From Gammaproteobacteria bacterium (GTDB taxonomy: Bacteria > Pseudomonadota > Gammaproteobacteria > Pseudomonadales > Pseudohongiellaceae), in contig CANGUU010000016.1 in the NCBI GenBank assembly GCA_947457195.1, forward strand, positions 1-39,654: DNA of 39,654 nt. The letters run 5' to 3'. A program made the position numbers and the translations under genes. The notes beneath the pieces are model-generated. The model was given only the letters and a program-made list of their open reading frames with translations. It did not search any database and was not told the origin of the DNA. Shown here in pieces: positions 1 to 7,136 of the stretch. Position 1 is the first letter of the stretch; every line of letters starts with the position of its first letter.

Positions 1-741
1 CTCAACCTCGCCACCATTGATCTGGGACTCAAGCTGGGTGTCGACAACGTGGCTGCGACGCTACAGCGGCTGGGCTTCACGGGCAGCGTGCCGCGCTACC
101 CTTCCCTGTTTCTCGGGGCCGTGAACATGACACCGCTGCAGGTGGCCCAGCTGTATCAGAGTCTGGCGAGCGGTGGCTTTCGCTCCCCACTGCGCGCTGT
201 CGAGGCGGTGACCACTGCCGAGGGGCAGCCGCTGGCCTACTACGGCATCGAAACGGAGCAGGTCAGCGATGCGGCCTCGATATATCTGCTGGAGGAGGCC
301 TTGAGCGGGGTCTTCGTGAACGGCACCGCGCGCGTGGTGGCGAGTCGCCTGGGTGACCGCCTACCGCTGGCCGGCAAGACCGGTACGACCAATGACCTGC
401 GCGACAGCTGGTTCGCAGGTTACGGGGGCGATTTGGTCACCGTGGTGTGGCTGGGCCATGACGACAATGCAGAAACCGGCCTGACCGGCGCTGCCGGCGC
501 CTTGCAGGTATGGGCAGACCTGATGTCCGCCTTCAAGGTACAGCCGCGACAGGCACTGGCGCCTTCAGAGGTAGTGTGGGAAGCCGTGCCCCGACGCGCA
601 GTCCGGTCCGGCGTCGATAGGGATTGCAGTCAGACACTGTCGCTGCCATTCGCAACGGCGCGTCCTTTGGACGTGTCCTACAGCTGCGAGGTCAGCGACT
701 CGTTTTTTGATCGTGTGCTCGACCGATTCCGGAGCCTGTGA
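1..741 (+). CDS. mrcB: Penicillin-binding protein 1B, C-terminal part (cut by window edge)
   Basis: This is the C-terminal part of a class A bifunctional penicillin-binding protein, the inner-membrane enzyme that polymerises and cross-links peptidoglycan. The open frame runs in from base 1, so the transglycosylase domain and most of the transpeptidase domain lie outside the window. The visible part has the transpeptidase KTGTT box (about base 376), followed by DSWFAGY and VVWLGHDDN, which is the usual layout near the end of PBP1b. The upstream segment NMTPLQVAQLYQSLASGG is also typical. The stop (TGA) is 1 base before the start of a lipoprotein gene, so the two are probably co-transcribed. 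PBP1b rather than PBP1a is inferred from sequence resemblance and from the lipoprotein neighbour; PBP1a is the main alternative. Confidence 0.9.
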   Translation, partial: LNLATIDLGLKLGVDNVAATLQRLGFTGSVPRYPSLFLGAVNMTPLQVAQLYQSLASGGFRSPLRAVEAVTTAEGQPLAYYGIETEQVSDAASIYLLEEALSGVFVNGTARVVASRLGDRLPLAGKTGTTNDLRDSWFAGYGGDLVTVVWLGHDDNAETGLTGAAGALQVWADLMSAFKVQPRQALAPSEVVWEAVPRRAVRSGVDRDCSQTLSLPFATARPLDVSYSCEVSDSFFDRVLDRFRSL

Positions 742-742
742 C

Positions 743-1255
743 ATGAAAGCCACCGCCTCGCTCCTGCTGCTCGGCCTTTTGCTGACGGGTTGCAGTGCCC
801 TTGTCACCACACCGGGCGCGCCGCAGCGGGCACCGGCCACCACCGTGGCCCCGCCGCCGCCACCGGCGTCGGCTCCTGACCCTGTGCCTGCCGTGGTGGC
901 GCCACCCGTCGTCGAGGCCCCGCCCATGGTGACCCCACCACCGGTGCCTGTGCCCGAACCCGTCACGCCGGTGCAGCCATCGGCCACGGCAGGCTTGCTG
1001 GCCGCGGTGGACGCGGCACTGCAGTCAGGCGATCTCGTCCAGGCTTCGGCGGTCTGCGAACGGGCACTGCGCATCACGCCTCGCGATGCCCTGCTATGGT
1101 ACCGGTTGGCGGAGATTCGCCAGCGTCAGCAGCGCTGGCAGGATGCCGTGGCCAACGCACGCCGGGGCCTGCTGTTCGTGGGTGGAAACACCGCGCTGCA
1201 AGCCCGCTTGAACCAGTTGCTGCGCGAAGTCGAGCCCCGGGCCTCAGTGCCTTAG
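743..1255 (+). CDS. Proline-rich TPR lipoprotein
   Basis: This is a predicted lipoprotein of 170 residues. The start is the ATG one base after the mrcB stop, preceded by GGAG inside the mrcB end. A short hydrophobic signal ends in the lipobox LLTGC, so the mature protein should begin with a lipidated cysteine at residue 17. A Pro/Ala/Val-rich linker of about 70 residues follows, long enough to span some of the periplasm. The C-terminal 75 residues look like tetratricopeptide helices (DALLWYRLAEIRQRQQRWQDA). Its position next to mrcB suggests a part in cell-wall synthesis or in regulating PBP1b, but that is inference; I see no LpoB signature. The 3' end overlaps a convergent small gene by 12 bases. 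Confidence 0.85.
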   Translation: MKATASLLLLGLLLTGCSALVTTPGAPQRAPATTVAPPPPPASAPDPVPAVVAPPVVEAPPMVTPPPVPVPEPVTPVQPSATAGLLAAVDAALQSGDLVQASAVCERALRITPRDALLWYRLAEIRQRQQRWQDAVANARRGLLFVGGNTALQARLNQLLREVEPRASVP

Positions 1256-1447
1256 CAGGAACGTCAGCAGAAACAGGCTGAGTCGCCAGCCCAGCAACGC
1301 CAGACCGCGCCGCGCTTCGGCGGGCTTGAGTCGGGCTACCATTGGCATGGCGCCAAAGGCCTTGCCCTTCAGCACCAACTCATTGCCTTTGCGCTCGATG
1401 GCGCTGATTTCCATGAGGACGCTGTTGTCTGCTGCGTACAGTTTCAT
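1244..1447 (-). CDS. Conserved-looking 67-aa membrane protein
   Basis: This small protein of unknown function has about 45 soluble residues (containing KGNELVLKGKAFGAMPM and LKPAEARRGLALL) followed by a hydrophobic C-terminal segment (LSLFLLTFLL) that could anchor it in the membrane, tail inward. It begins with ATG on the minus strand, 52 bases after the molybdopterin oxidoreductase gene and in the same direction, so it is probably the last gene of that operon. It looks coding because the residue pattern is well mixed and amphipathic, unlike the Arg/Pro/Ser-rich shadow frames nearby. I do not recognise a named family and assign no function. Confidence 0.65.
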   Translation of the reverse strand: MKLYAADNSVLMEISAIERKGNELVLKGKAFGAMPMVARLKPAEARRGLALLGWRLSLFLLTFLLRH

Positions 1448-1466
1448 CGACAGGTTCCGGAGTCGA

Positions 1467-1487
1467 CGGCGCCCTCAGCGGGCGCCG
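1467..1487. other. Perfect 8-bp hairpin in intergenic gap
   Basis: CGGCGCCC and GGGCGCCG flank a 5-base loop in the 52-base gap between the oxidoreductase stop and the start of the 67-aa gene. No T-run follows on either strand, so it is not a classical intrinsic terminator. It could act as an intra-operon RNA processing or stabilising hairpin. Confidence 0.45.
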
Positions 1488-1499
1488 CACGTCACGTGC

Positions 1500-2684
1500 T
1501 CAGCCAATCATGACCTTGCGGGGGAACTGGGCATAGTTTTCCCAGCGGGTTGGTTTTTCGGGCATTTCTTCCGGCGTGGCCTGCACCTGACCGTTGGCAT
1601 CGATGACGCGCGACACCAGCGTGTGCTCGCCGGCTTTGGCGCCACGCCACTCGTAGGTGAAAAGTTTCCATGAATAGCGACTGGCGTTCGGGTCCAGCGT
1701 AGCGGCCTGCCAGGGACCACCGTCGATGCTGACTTCCACGCCTTTCAGCGGAGTACCGTCGTTGAGCACGAATCCCGTGACGAGATGGCTGCCGCCGCGC
1801 TGTGTCACGCGTACGATGGACGATTTGAGGCGGATGCGGGTGACCGAGCGTTCCTCCCAGCGCACCTCGCCACCGATATCCTGCTTGCTGAGCGTGACAT
1901 AGTCGCGGCCCATGAAGCGGCCCATGAAGCGGCGATCCTGCACGTGGATCTGACTCAGCCACTTCACGTTGGCCACGCCGTACCAGCCCGGTACCACGAG
2001 TCGCAGGGGCGCCCCATGGTACAGGGGCAGGGGCTGCCCGTTCATTTCCCACGCCAGCAGCACGTCATCCCCCAGCGCATCGCTGATGTGCAGACTGCGA
2101 CCGAAGGCCTGCTCCACCTTGATGTCGCGAATGGTTTCTTCGCCTCTGTCGGCGCCGTAGAAAACTACTTCGATGCCGCTCGCTTGCACGCCGGCCTCCA
2201 CCAGCAGGGCCTTGAGTGGAGTACCGCCCCAGCGGGCGTTGCCGATCAGGCCCTGGAACAGCCGCGGACTATTGCCGCCGCACTCGAAGCCCGCATCGAT
2301 TTCTACTTTCGGCCGGCTCTTCAACGCGGCCAGATCGAGCGTGAGCGGCTTGTCCACGAGTCCGGTGAGGCGCAGCCGGTAGTCGGTTTCGCTCAGCGCT
2401 GGCTGGTTGTAGTGCTGGATGATGTAGAAGTCTTCGTTGGGCGTGTAGAAGGAACTGATGCCGCGACTATCGAGATAGTGGATGGCGCCGGGCGCCAGCG
2501 GCGGTGCCGTGAAATCCGCCGGCATGTCGGTGAAGGGCACCAACGTTTCATCGGCAGCCAGCGAGAGGTGCTGCCAGAACGGCGCAGTGGCGGTGAGTGC
2601 GTAGCCACCGACGGCCGCGCCTTTCCTGAGAAAATCCCGCCGTGCATTGTTTGGAGTGGAGGTGCGTTCGTTATTGTCGTTCAT
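1500..2684 (-). CDS. Tat-exported molybdopterin oxidoreductase, sulfite oxidase/SoxC family
   Basis: This 394-residue protein belongs to the sulfite oxidase fold. A twin-arginine signal (RRDFLRK, residues 15-21) indicates folded, cofactor-loaded export to the periplasm. The Mo-pterin domain contains FECGGNSPRLF, whose Cys135 is the expected molybdenum ligand, then [18 protein letters not shown], a family hallmark. The C-terminal 110 residues match the Mo-co dimerisation domain (GVEVSIDGGPWQ). The length and both domains fit SoxC or sulfite dehydrogenase catalytic subunits. No soxD, sorB or other cytochrome gene is adjacent, so the electron acceptor and the substrate are unknown; sulfite is only the family default. 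The ATG is preceded by GGAGG at good spacing. It lies 72 bases downstream of the deacetylase gene. Confidence 0.9.
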   Translation of the reverse strand: MNDNNERTSTPNNARRDFLRKGAAVGGYALTATAPFWQHLSLAADETLVPFTDMPADFTAPPLAPGAIHYLDSRGISSFYTPNEDFYIIQHYNQPALSETDYRLRLTGLVDKPLTLDLAALKSRPKVEIDAGFECGGNSPRLFQGLIGNARWGGTPLKALLVEAGVQASGIEVVFYGADRGEETIRDIKVEQAFGRSLHISDALGDDVLLAWEMNGQPLPLYHGAPLRLVVPGWYGVANVKWLSQIHVQDRRFMGRFMGRDYVTLSKQDIGGEVRWEERSVTRIRLKSSIVRVTQRGGSHLVTGFVLNDGTPLKGVEVSIDGGPWQAATLDPNASRYSWKLFTYEWRGAKAGEHTLVSRVIDANGQVQATPEEMPEKPTRWENYAQFPRKVMIG

Positions 2685-2756
2685 GGTGGCCTCCGGAGGG
2701 CGGCATGGATGGAAGAGGAGTGCTGCGCCGCATTATTTCCGGCGTGGGGTGCCCGG

Positions 2757-3695
2757 TCAAACGGTGGACGTGGTCATGATCTCCTCCACGCCACTGGCGT
2801 AGGCGACAACGCTGCTGCCCAGCACCTGCAGGTTGTAGCCTCCCTCCAGCACCGAGAGCAGCCGTCCGTGGGCGTGTTCGCAGGCGATACGGCCCAGTTG
2901 CTGCCCAAGCCAGCCATAGGTCGGCTCGGTCAATTGCAGTCCACCGAGCGGGTCGCGGGCGTGAGCGTCGAAGCCGGCGGAGACCACCAGCAGCTCGGGG
3001 CGGAAGGCCGCCAGCACCGGTAGCACTTCCTGGCTGAATAGCCTCCGGTAGCTCTCGTCGTCCAGACCCTTGGCAAGCGGAACGTTATGCAGCTTGCCCA
3101 GCCGGTTTTCGCTGCCGCTGCCGGTACCCGGATAGTGGGGAAACTGGTGCGTGGAGACATAGAGCAGTCCCGGCCGACCCGCAAGGATGTCCTGGGTGCC
3201 GTTGCCATGATGCACATCGAAGTCGACCACGGCGACCCGCTGCACGCCATGCTGGCGCTGGGCATGCAGGGCGGCGATCGCTGCCTGGTTGAACACGCAG
3301 AAGCCCATGGCGCTGTCTGGCGTCGCGTGGTGACCCGGGGGGCGCGTCAGACAGAAGGCGTGCGCACGCTCGAGTGCCCGCAGCAGGTCCACCGCGGCGC
3401 AGGCGCCACCGACACCGCGTAAGGCAGCCCGCAGTGAACCCGGCGACAGGTGCGTATCGGGATCGAGGGAACGGAGTCCAGTCTCGGGGGCTGCCGCGCA
3501 GACCTGCTGCCAATGGGTGGCCGTATGCGCCAGCTCCACCTGAGCCTTCGTGCCAAGAGGAGCTTGCCGCCAGTCGATGGCCAGCGGGCTGTTCCGCAGG
3601 GCGGCCAGGATGACGTCGAGCCGAGCCGGGCACTCGGGGTGCTGTGGCCCGGGCTGGTGGGCCAGGCATTCCTCGTGGGTGAAGACATGCAGCAT
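2757..3695 (-). CDS. Histone deacetylase-superfamily (AcuC/AphA-like) amidohydrolase
   Basis: This 312-residue zinc amidohydrolase of the class II HDAC-like family removes acetyl groups from lysines or acylpolyamines. The motifs are in order: TRPPGHHATP with the catalytic His pair, VVDFDVHHGNGTQD with the first zinc Asp and His, SAGFDAHARDPLGG with the second zinc Asp, and the C-terminal LEGGYN. The N-terminal HPECPARL segment is typical of bacterial members. There is no signal peptide, so it should be cytoplasmic. ATG start with GGAG about 9 bases upstream. It lies 27 bases after the PurN-like gene in the same minus-strand operon. The substrate cannot be read from the sequence. Confidence 0.93.
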   Translation of the reverse strand: MLHVFTHEECLAHQPGPQHPECPARLDVILAALRNSPLAIDWRQAPLGTKAQVELAHTATHWQQVCAAAPETGLRSLDPDTHLSPGSLRAALRGVGGACAAVDLLRALERAHAFCLTRPPGHHATPDSAMGFCVFNQAAIAALHAQRQHGVQRVAVVDFDVHHGNGTQDILAGRPGLLYVSTHQFPHYPGTGSGSENRLGKLHNVPLAKGLDDESYRRLFSQEVLPVLAAFRPELLVVSAGFDAHARDPLGGLQLTEPTYGWLGQQLGRIACEHAHGRLLSVLEGGYNLQVLGSSVVAYASGVEEIMTTSTV

Positions 3696-3722
3696 GGCGG
3701 GCGATCTCCGCAGCAGAGTGTG

Positions 3723-4331
3723 TCAGGGCTTGTCGGCAGCGGGCCACCGCTGCAGCAAGGTTTGCACAGCCTCGAGGTACAGGGCCGGTTCGACCGCCTG
3801 TACCCGCTGTCGCAGGCTGTCCACCGTGTCGTCGGGCAGCACGGGTATACGCGCCTGCCGCAGCACGGGGCCTTCGTCCACGCCGGCTTCCACCAGGTGC
3901 ACGGTGGCGCCGCTCTCGCGGTCCCCGGCGGCCAGCACGGCGGCGTGTACATGGTCCCCGTACATGCCTTTGCCACCATGCCGCGGCAGCAGTGCCGGAT
4001 GGATGTTGAGGATGCGCCCTGCAAACTGCCGCAGCAGCTGTGGGCCGATGACCTTCATGTAGCCGGAACAAACCAGCAGGTCTGTGTCTGCCTGCTGCAG
4101 CACGCTCGCCATGGCCTCGTCGGCAAGGTCGGCGCCCCGGTGGGTCTTGCTGCTGATGTGCCGCACGGGCACCCCATGTTCCAGACACCAGTGAAAGATG
4201 GGCGAATCGCGGTTGTTGGTCACCACGATGCCGGGCTGCGCGGCGAGGGCGCCGTCCCGCATGGCGTTGAGCAGGAATTTCGCGGAGGAACCGCCGTGGG
4301 AGGCGAGAAAGCTGATGACGGGCAGCCTCAT
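3723..4331 (-). CDS. PurN-like formyltransferase family protein
   Basis: This 202-residue protein has the formyl transferase N-terminal fold used by PurN (GAR transformylase) and related enzymes. The catalytic trio is recognisable: Asn and His in ILNIHPALLP, and Asp in VEAGVDEGPVL. The phosphate-binding start reads LASHGGSSAKFL instead of the usual GRGSN type, and the loop after the catalytic His reads RHGGKGMYGDHVHAAV. It is therefore a divergent subfamily that may or may not use glycinamide ribonucleotide. The start ATG overlaps the stop of the upstream transporter gene by four bases (4328-4331), which implies translational coupling. Reading frames that extend further upstream on this strand run through the transporter and are artefacts. 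No other purine gene is nearby. Confidence 0.85.
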   Translation of the reverse strand: MRLPVISFLASHGGSSAKFLLNAMRDGALAAQPGIVVTNNRDSPIFHWCLEHGVPVRHISSKTHRGADLADEAMASVLQQADTDLLVCSGYMKVIGPQLLRQFAGRILNIHPALLPRHGGKGMYGDHVHAAVLAAGDRESGATVHLVEAGVDEGPVLRQARIPVLPDDTVDSLRQRVQAVEPALYLEAVQTLLQRWPAADKP

Positions 4332-5284
4332 GTGGCAGCCCGTGGGCCCGGGCGATAGCTGGTCAGTGCTATGCCGGCCATGATGCCGGCGGCGCCGACC
4401 AGCATGCGCCAGGTCACCGTTTCGTCGATGAAGAGCACGCCCCACAGCATGGCGAACACAGGTGAGAGGTAGGTCACGATCACGGTCCGTGTGACTCCCA
4501 CCGTGGCCAGCAGGTGAAAGTAGATGATGTAGGCCGTCCCTGTGCAGACGATGCCGAGGATTGCCGCGATAAGCCAACTGCTTGCAGCAATCGGTGCCTC
4601 CGGCCACTGCAGCAGCGCCAGCGGCAGCAGGGCGGCAGCAGCAGCAATCTGGCAACCTGCCGACACCACCAGGGGCGGAAGGTGTGGGACGAACTTGCGC
4701 GAATAGATGCCGGTCAGCCCGTACAGCAAGGTGGCTCCGATACCGACGGCTACCGGCAAGAGCCCGTAGTCGGCGGCAAGCAGCTCGGGGCTGCCGACCA
4801 TGACCAGCAGTCCCACGAAGCTGACCGCGATGCCAAGCAGTGCCGGCAGGCTCAGCTGTTCCCGCAGCCAGCTCCAGGCGATGAGCGCGCTGCAGATGGG
4901 GGTGAACGCATTGAGGATGGAAGCAAACCCAGCCGACGTGTAGCGGGTGCTGATCGACAGGAAGCAGAAAGGCAGTGCCGTGCTGATGAGACCCAGCACG
5001 AACAGGTGCCAGGCATTTTCGCGCAGCAGCGCGCCCTTGCCCTTGAGCAGGGCCAGCGGCGTCAGGGTCACTGCGGCAATCAGCGAACGGGAGGCGGTAA
5101 GCGGGACCACGCCAAAGTCGTCTACGGCCAGGCGGATGAACAGGAAGGAACTGCCCCAGATGGAGGCCAGCAGCGCAAGCAGGGAGAGGGCACGAGCGTT
5201 CAAGGGAGCAGGATTCGTCGCGGTCGGGGTGGCCGGCTTTGGCCGGGAACTCGGCAAATTCCGCGCATTCTGCCCGCCAGCCAA
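4328..5284 (-). CDS. EamA/DMT-superfamily inner-membrane transporter
   Basis: This is a drug/metabolite transporter of the EamA (RhaT/YdcZ-like) family with about ten hydrophobic segments arranged as two five-helix repeats. The first helix carries the familiar SLLALLASIWGSSFLFIRLAV, and the second repeat contains GTGTAYIIYFHLLATVGVTRTVIVTYLSPVFAMLWG, a very typical EamA stretch. The substrate is not predictable. The start is uncertain: the frame opens with TTG at 5284, and later TTG codons at 5257 and 5203 give 282 or 291 instead of 318-residue class products; the 5203 start (after removing a Pro/Thr-rich, probably untranslated lead) fits the usual family length of about 290. It is the first gene of the minus-strand operon and overlaps the PurN-like gene by four bases. 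Confidence 0.88.
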   Translation of the reverse strand: MAGGQNARNLPSSRPKPATPTATNPAPLNARALSLLALLASIWGSSFLFIRLAVDDFGVVPLTASRSLIAAVTLTPLALLKGKGALLRENAWHLFVLGLISTALPFCFLSISTRYTSAGFASILNAFTPICSALIAWSWLREQLSLPALLGIAVSFVGLLVMVGSPELLAADYGLLPVAVGIGATLLYGLTGIYSRKFVPHLPPLVVSAGCQIAAAAALLPLALLQWPEAPIAASSWLIAAILGIVCTGTAYIIYFHLLATVGVTRTVIVTYLSPVFAMLWGVLFIDETVTWRMLVGAAGIMAGIALTSYRPGPRAAT

Positions 5285-5363
5285 TGCGACTGGGCTGGCC
5301 TCGGTGACGCCCGGAACGTGCAGGTTGCCATGCTACCATGTCGCTTTGCTGCAAGAGGTAGTC

Positions 5364-5981
5364 ATGAGCCAACCCTTCACCGGCGCGGAAGCGCTTGCCA
5401 GTTATGCCGTCGGACGCCAGATCGGCGAGCAGTTGCAGAGCCAGCCTTTTCCGGGCCTCCACGTCGATGCCCTGCTGGCCGGGTTGTCGATGGTACTGCG
5501 CGGGGAACCCTGTCCTTACAGCGAGGATGAGCTGCGTTCCGCCCTCGATGAGCTCAATCGCCGGGTGACTCGCATGCAGAAGCAGCGAGCCAACAGCATG
5601 GCCGCCGCCGGCGAGCAGTTCCTGCGACAGAACGCCCAGCGCGCCGAGGTCAAGGTGACAGGCTCCGGGTTGCAGTATGAGATCCTGCGGTCCGGCACCG
5701 GCAAGTCACCGACTCTGGCGTCCCGGGTCCGCGTGCACTATCACGGTACGCTCGTCGACGGCACCGTGTTCGACAGCTCGGTCGAGCGCGGCGAGCCCAT
5801 CGAGTTCCCAGTGAATGGCGTGATCGCGGGCTGGACCGAAGCCCTGCAGTTGATGCAGGAGGGCGCCAAGTGGACGCTGTTCATCCCGCAGGAGCTAGCC
5901 TACGGCGAGCGTGGCGCAGGCGGCGTCATCGCGCCCTTCAGCACGCTGTTGTTCGAGGTCGAACTGCTGGCCGTGCTTTGA
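5364..5981 (+). CDS. fklB: FKBP-type peptidyl-prolyl cis-trans isomerase (FklB/FKBP22 type)
   Basis: This 205-residue prolyl isomerase has a helical FKBP N-terminal dimerisation domain (residues 1-100, containing YAVGRQIGEQLQ) and a C-terminal FKBP catalytic domain. The catalytic part shows VRVHYHGTLVDGTVFDSS, GVIAGWTEALQLMQEG, FIPQELAYGERGAG and FSTLLFEVELL, all standard FKBP signatures. The length matches E. coli FklB (206 aa). No signal peptide is present, so it is probably cytoplasmic, unlike FkpA or Mip. The ATG was chosen because it starts the recognised domain and follows AAGAGG. It is divergent from the transporter operon and convergent with aroG. Confidence 0.93.
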   Translation: MSQPFTGAEALASYAVGRQIGEQLQSQPFPGLHVDALLAGLSMVLRGEPCPYSEDELRSALDELNRRVTRMQKQRANSMAAAGEQFLRQNAQRAEVKVTGSGLQYEILRSGTGKSPTLASRVRVHYHGTLVDGTVFDSSVERGEPIEFPVNGVIAGWTEALQLMQEGAKWTLFIPQELAYGERGAGGVIAPFSTLLFEVELLAVL

Positions 5982-5986
5982 ACAGC

Positions 5987-6007
5987 CGAGGGCTTGTACG
6001 GCCCTCG
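5987..6007. terminator. Possible bidirectional hairpin between fklB and aroG
   Basis: CGAGGGC and GCCCTCG form a perfect 7-bp stem with a 7-base loop. It sits 6 bases after the fklB stop and 9 bases beyond the aroG stop, between convergent genes. There is no U-tract, so termination efficiency is doubtful. Confidence 0.45.
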
Positions 6008-6015
6008 TCAGGTGA

Positions 6016-7077
6016 CTAGGCGTGCTGGCGCCGAGCGCGCACGGCGCCAGCGAGTTCCTGCAGAAGCTCCACCGTCGTGTCCCAACCCATGCACGCATCG
6101 GTAATGCTCTGACCGTACACCAGCGGTCTGCCCGGCTGCAGTTTCTGCGCACCGGCCACCAGATGACTCTCCAGCATGAGGCCGACAACAGCGCGCGTGC
6201 CTCCCGCCACCTGGCCTGCAAGATCGCGGCAGACCGTTGCCTGGCGGGCAGGATCCTTGGCGGAGTTCGCATGGCTGCAATCCACCACGATGGCGGGCCG
6301 CAGGCCGGCCTTCTCGAGTCGTTCGGCCGTTTCGGCGATGCTTTCCGGATCGTAGTTGGGATGGCGGCTGCCCCCACGCAGGATGACGTGGCAGTCCGGG
6401 TTTCCGGCGGTCTGGAAGATCGCCGAATGCCCCTGCTTGGTCACAGACAGAAAGTGGTGGGAGTGGGCGGCGGAGCCCACGGCATCGACGGCAATCTGGA
6501 TGGTACCTCCGGTCCCGTTCTTGAATCCGACCGGACAGGACAGGCCCGAGGCGAGTTCGCGGTGACATTGCGACTCCGTCGTACGCGCACCAATGGCGCC
6601 CCACGACACCAGGTCCGCGATGTACTGCGGACTGATGAGGTCGAGGAATTCCGTGCCGGCAGGTACTCCGCGGTCCGCGAGTGTGAGCAGGAGCTGGCGC
6701 GCGGCGCGCAGGCCGTCGTTGATGCGGAAACTGTCGTCCAACCCGGGGTCGTTGATTAGGCCCTTCCAGCCGACGGTGGTGCGCGGCTTTTCGAAATAGA
6801 CGCGCATCACCACCAAGAGGTCCGCAGCCAGTGCCTGCCCCAGAGGCAGCAGCCGTGCCGCGTAGTCGAGAGCCGCGGCCGGATCGTGAATCGAGCAGGG
6901 GCCGACGATGACCAGCAGGCGATCATCCTCGCCGCGCAGGATATTCTGGATGGCACCGCGCGCAGACAGCACCGTGCGCGTCGCCGCCTCGGTGATCGGA
7001 AAATCATCGATCACTTGCTCGGGTGGGCTCAGCTCTTTCATGGCAACGATGCGGGTATCGTCGGTCAGGGGTTTCAT
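6016..7077 (-). CDS. aroG: 3-deoxy-7-phosphoheptulonate (DAHP) synthase, type I
   Basis: This enzyme condenses phosphoenolpyruvate and erythrose 4-phosphate in the first step of the shikimate pathway (cytoplasm). The 353-residue length and nearly every block match the E. coli AroF/G/H family: VIVGPCSIHDPAAALDYA with the metal-binding Cys, VYFEKPRTTVGWKGLINDP, SWGAIGARTTESQ, SGLSCPVGFKNGT, LRGGSRHPNYD and VVDCSHANS. Which aromatic amino acid inhibits it cannot be decided by eye, so the symbol aroG is a family label. ATG start with AGAGAG upstream. It lies 59 bases downstream of ileS on the same strand and may be co-transcribed. Confidence 0.95.
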   Translation of the reverse strand: MKPLTDDTRIVAMKELSPPEQVIDDFPITEAATRTVLSARGAIQNILRGEDDRLLVIVGPCSIHDPAAALDYAARLLPLGQALAADLLVVMRVYFEKPRTTVGWKGLINDPGLDDSFRINDGLRAARQLLLTLADRGVPAGTEFLDLISPQYIADLVSWGAIGARTTESQCHRELASGLSCPVGFKNGTGGTIQIAVDAVGSAAHSHHFLSVTKQGHSAIFQTAGNPDCHVILRGGSRHPNYDPESIAETAERLEKAGLRPAIVVDCSHANSAKDPARQATVCRDLAGQVAGGTRAVVGLMLESHLVAGAQKLQPGRPLVYGQSITDACMGWDTTVELLQELAGAVRARRQHA

Positions 7078-7136
7078 GTTCGGTCTCTCTCTGGCTCCGG
7101 TATGTCGAGCGGTGACGGGGAGTGGTGGTGAAACGG

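Noticed and set aside
1785-3023. 412-codon plus-strand frame across the oxidoreductase and deacetylase genes
   Set aside because: It covers two well-supported minus-strand genes and their gap and shows no motif; it is an antisense shadow.
4332-5462. N-terminal extension of the PurN-like gene into a 579-codon frame
   Set aside because: The extension runs in a wrong frame through the EamA transporter and is low-complexity Arg/Pro/Ala; the formyltransferase domain starts cleanly at the ATG at 4331.
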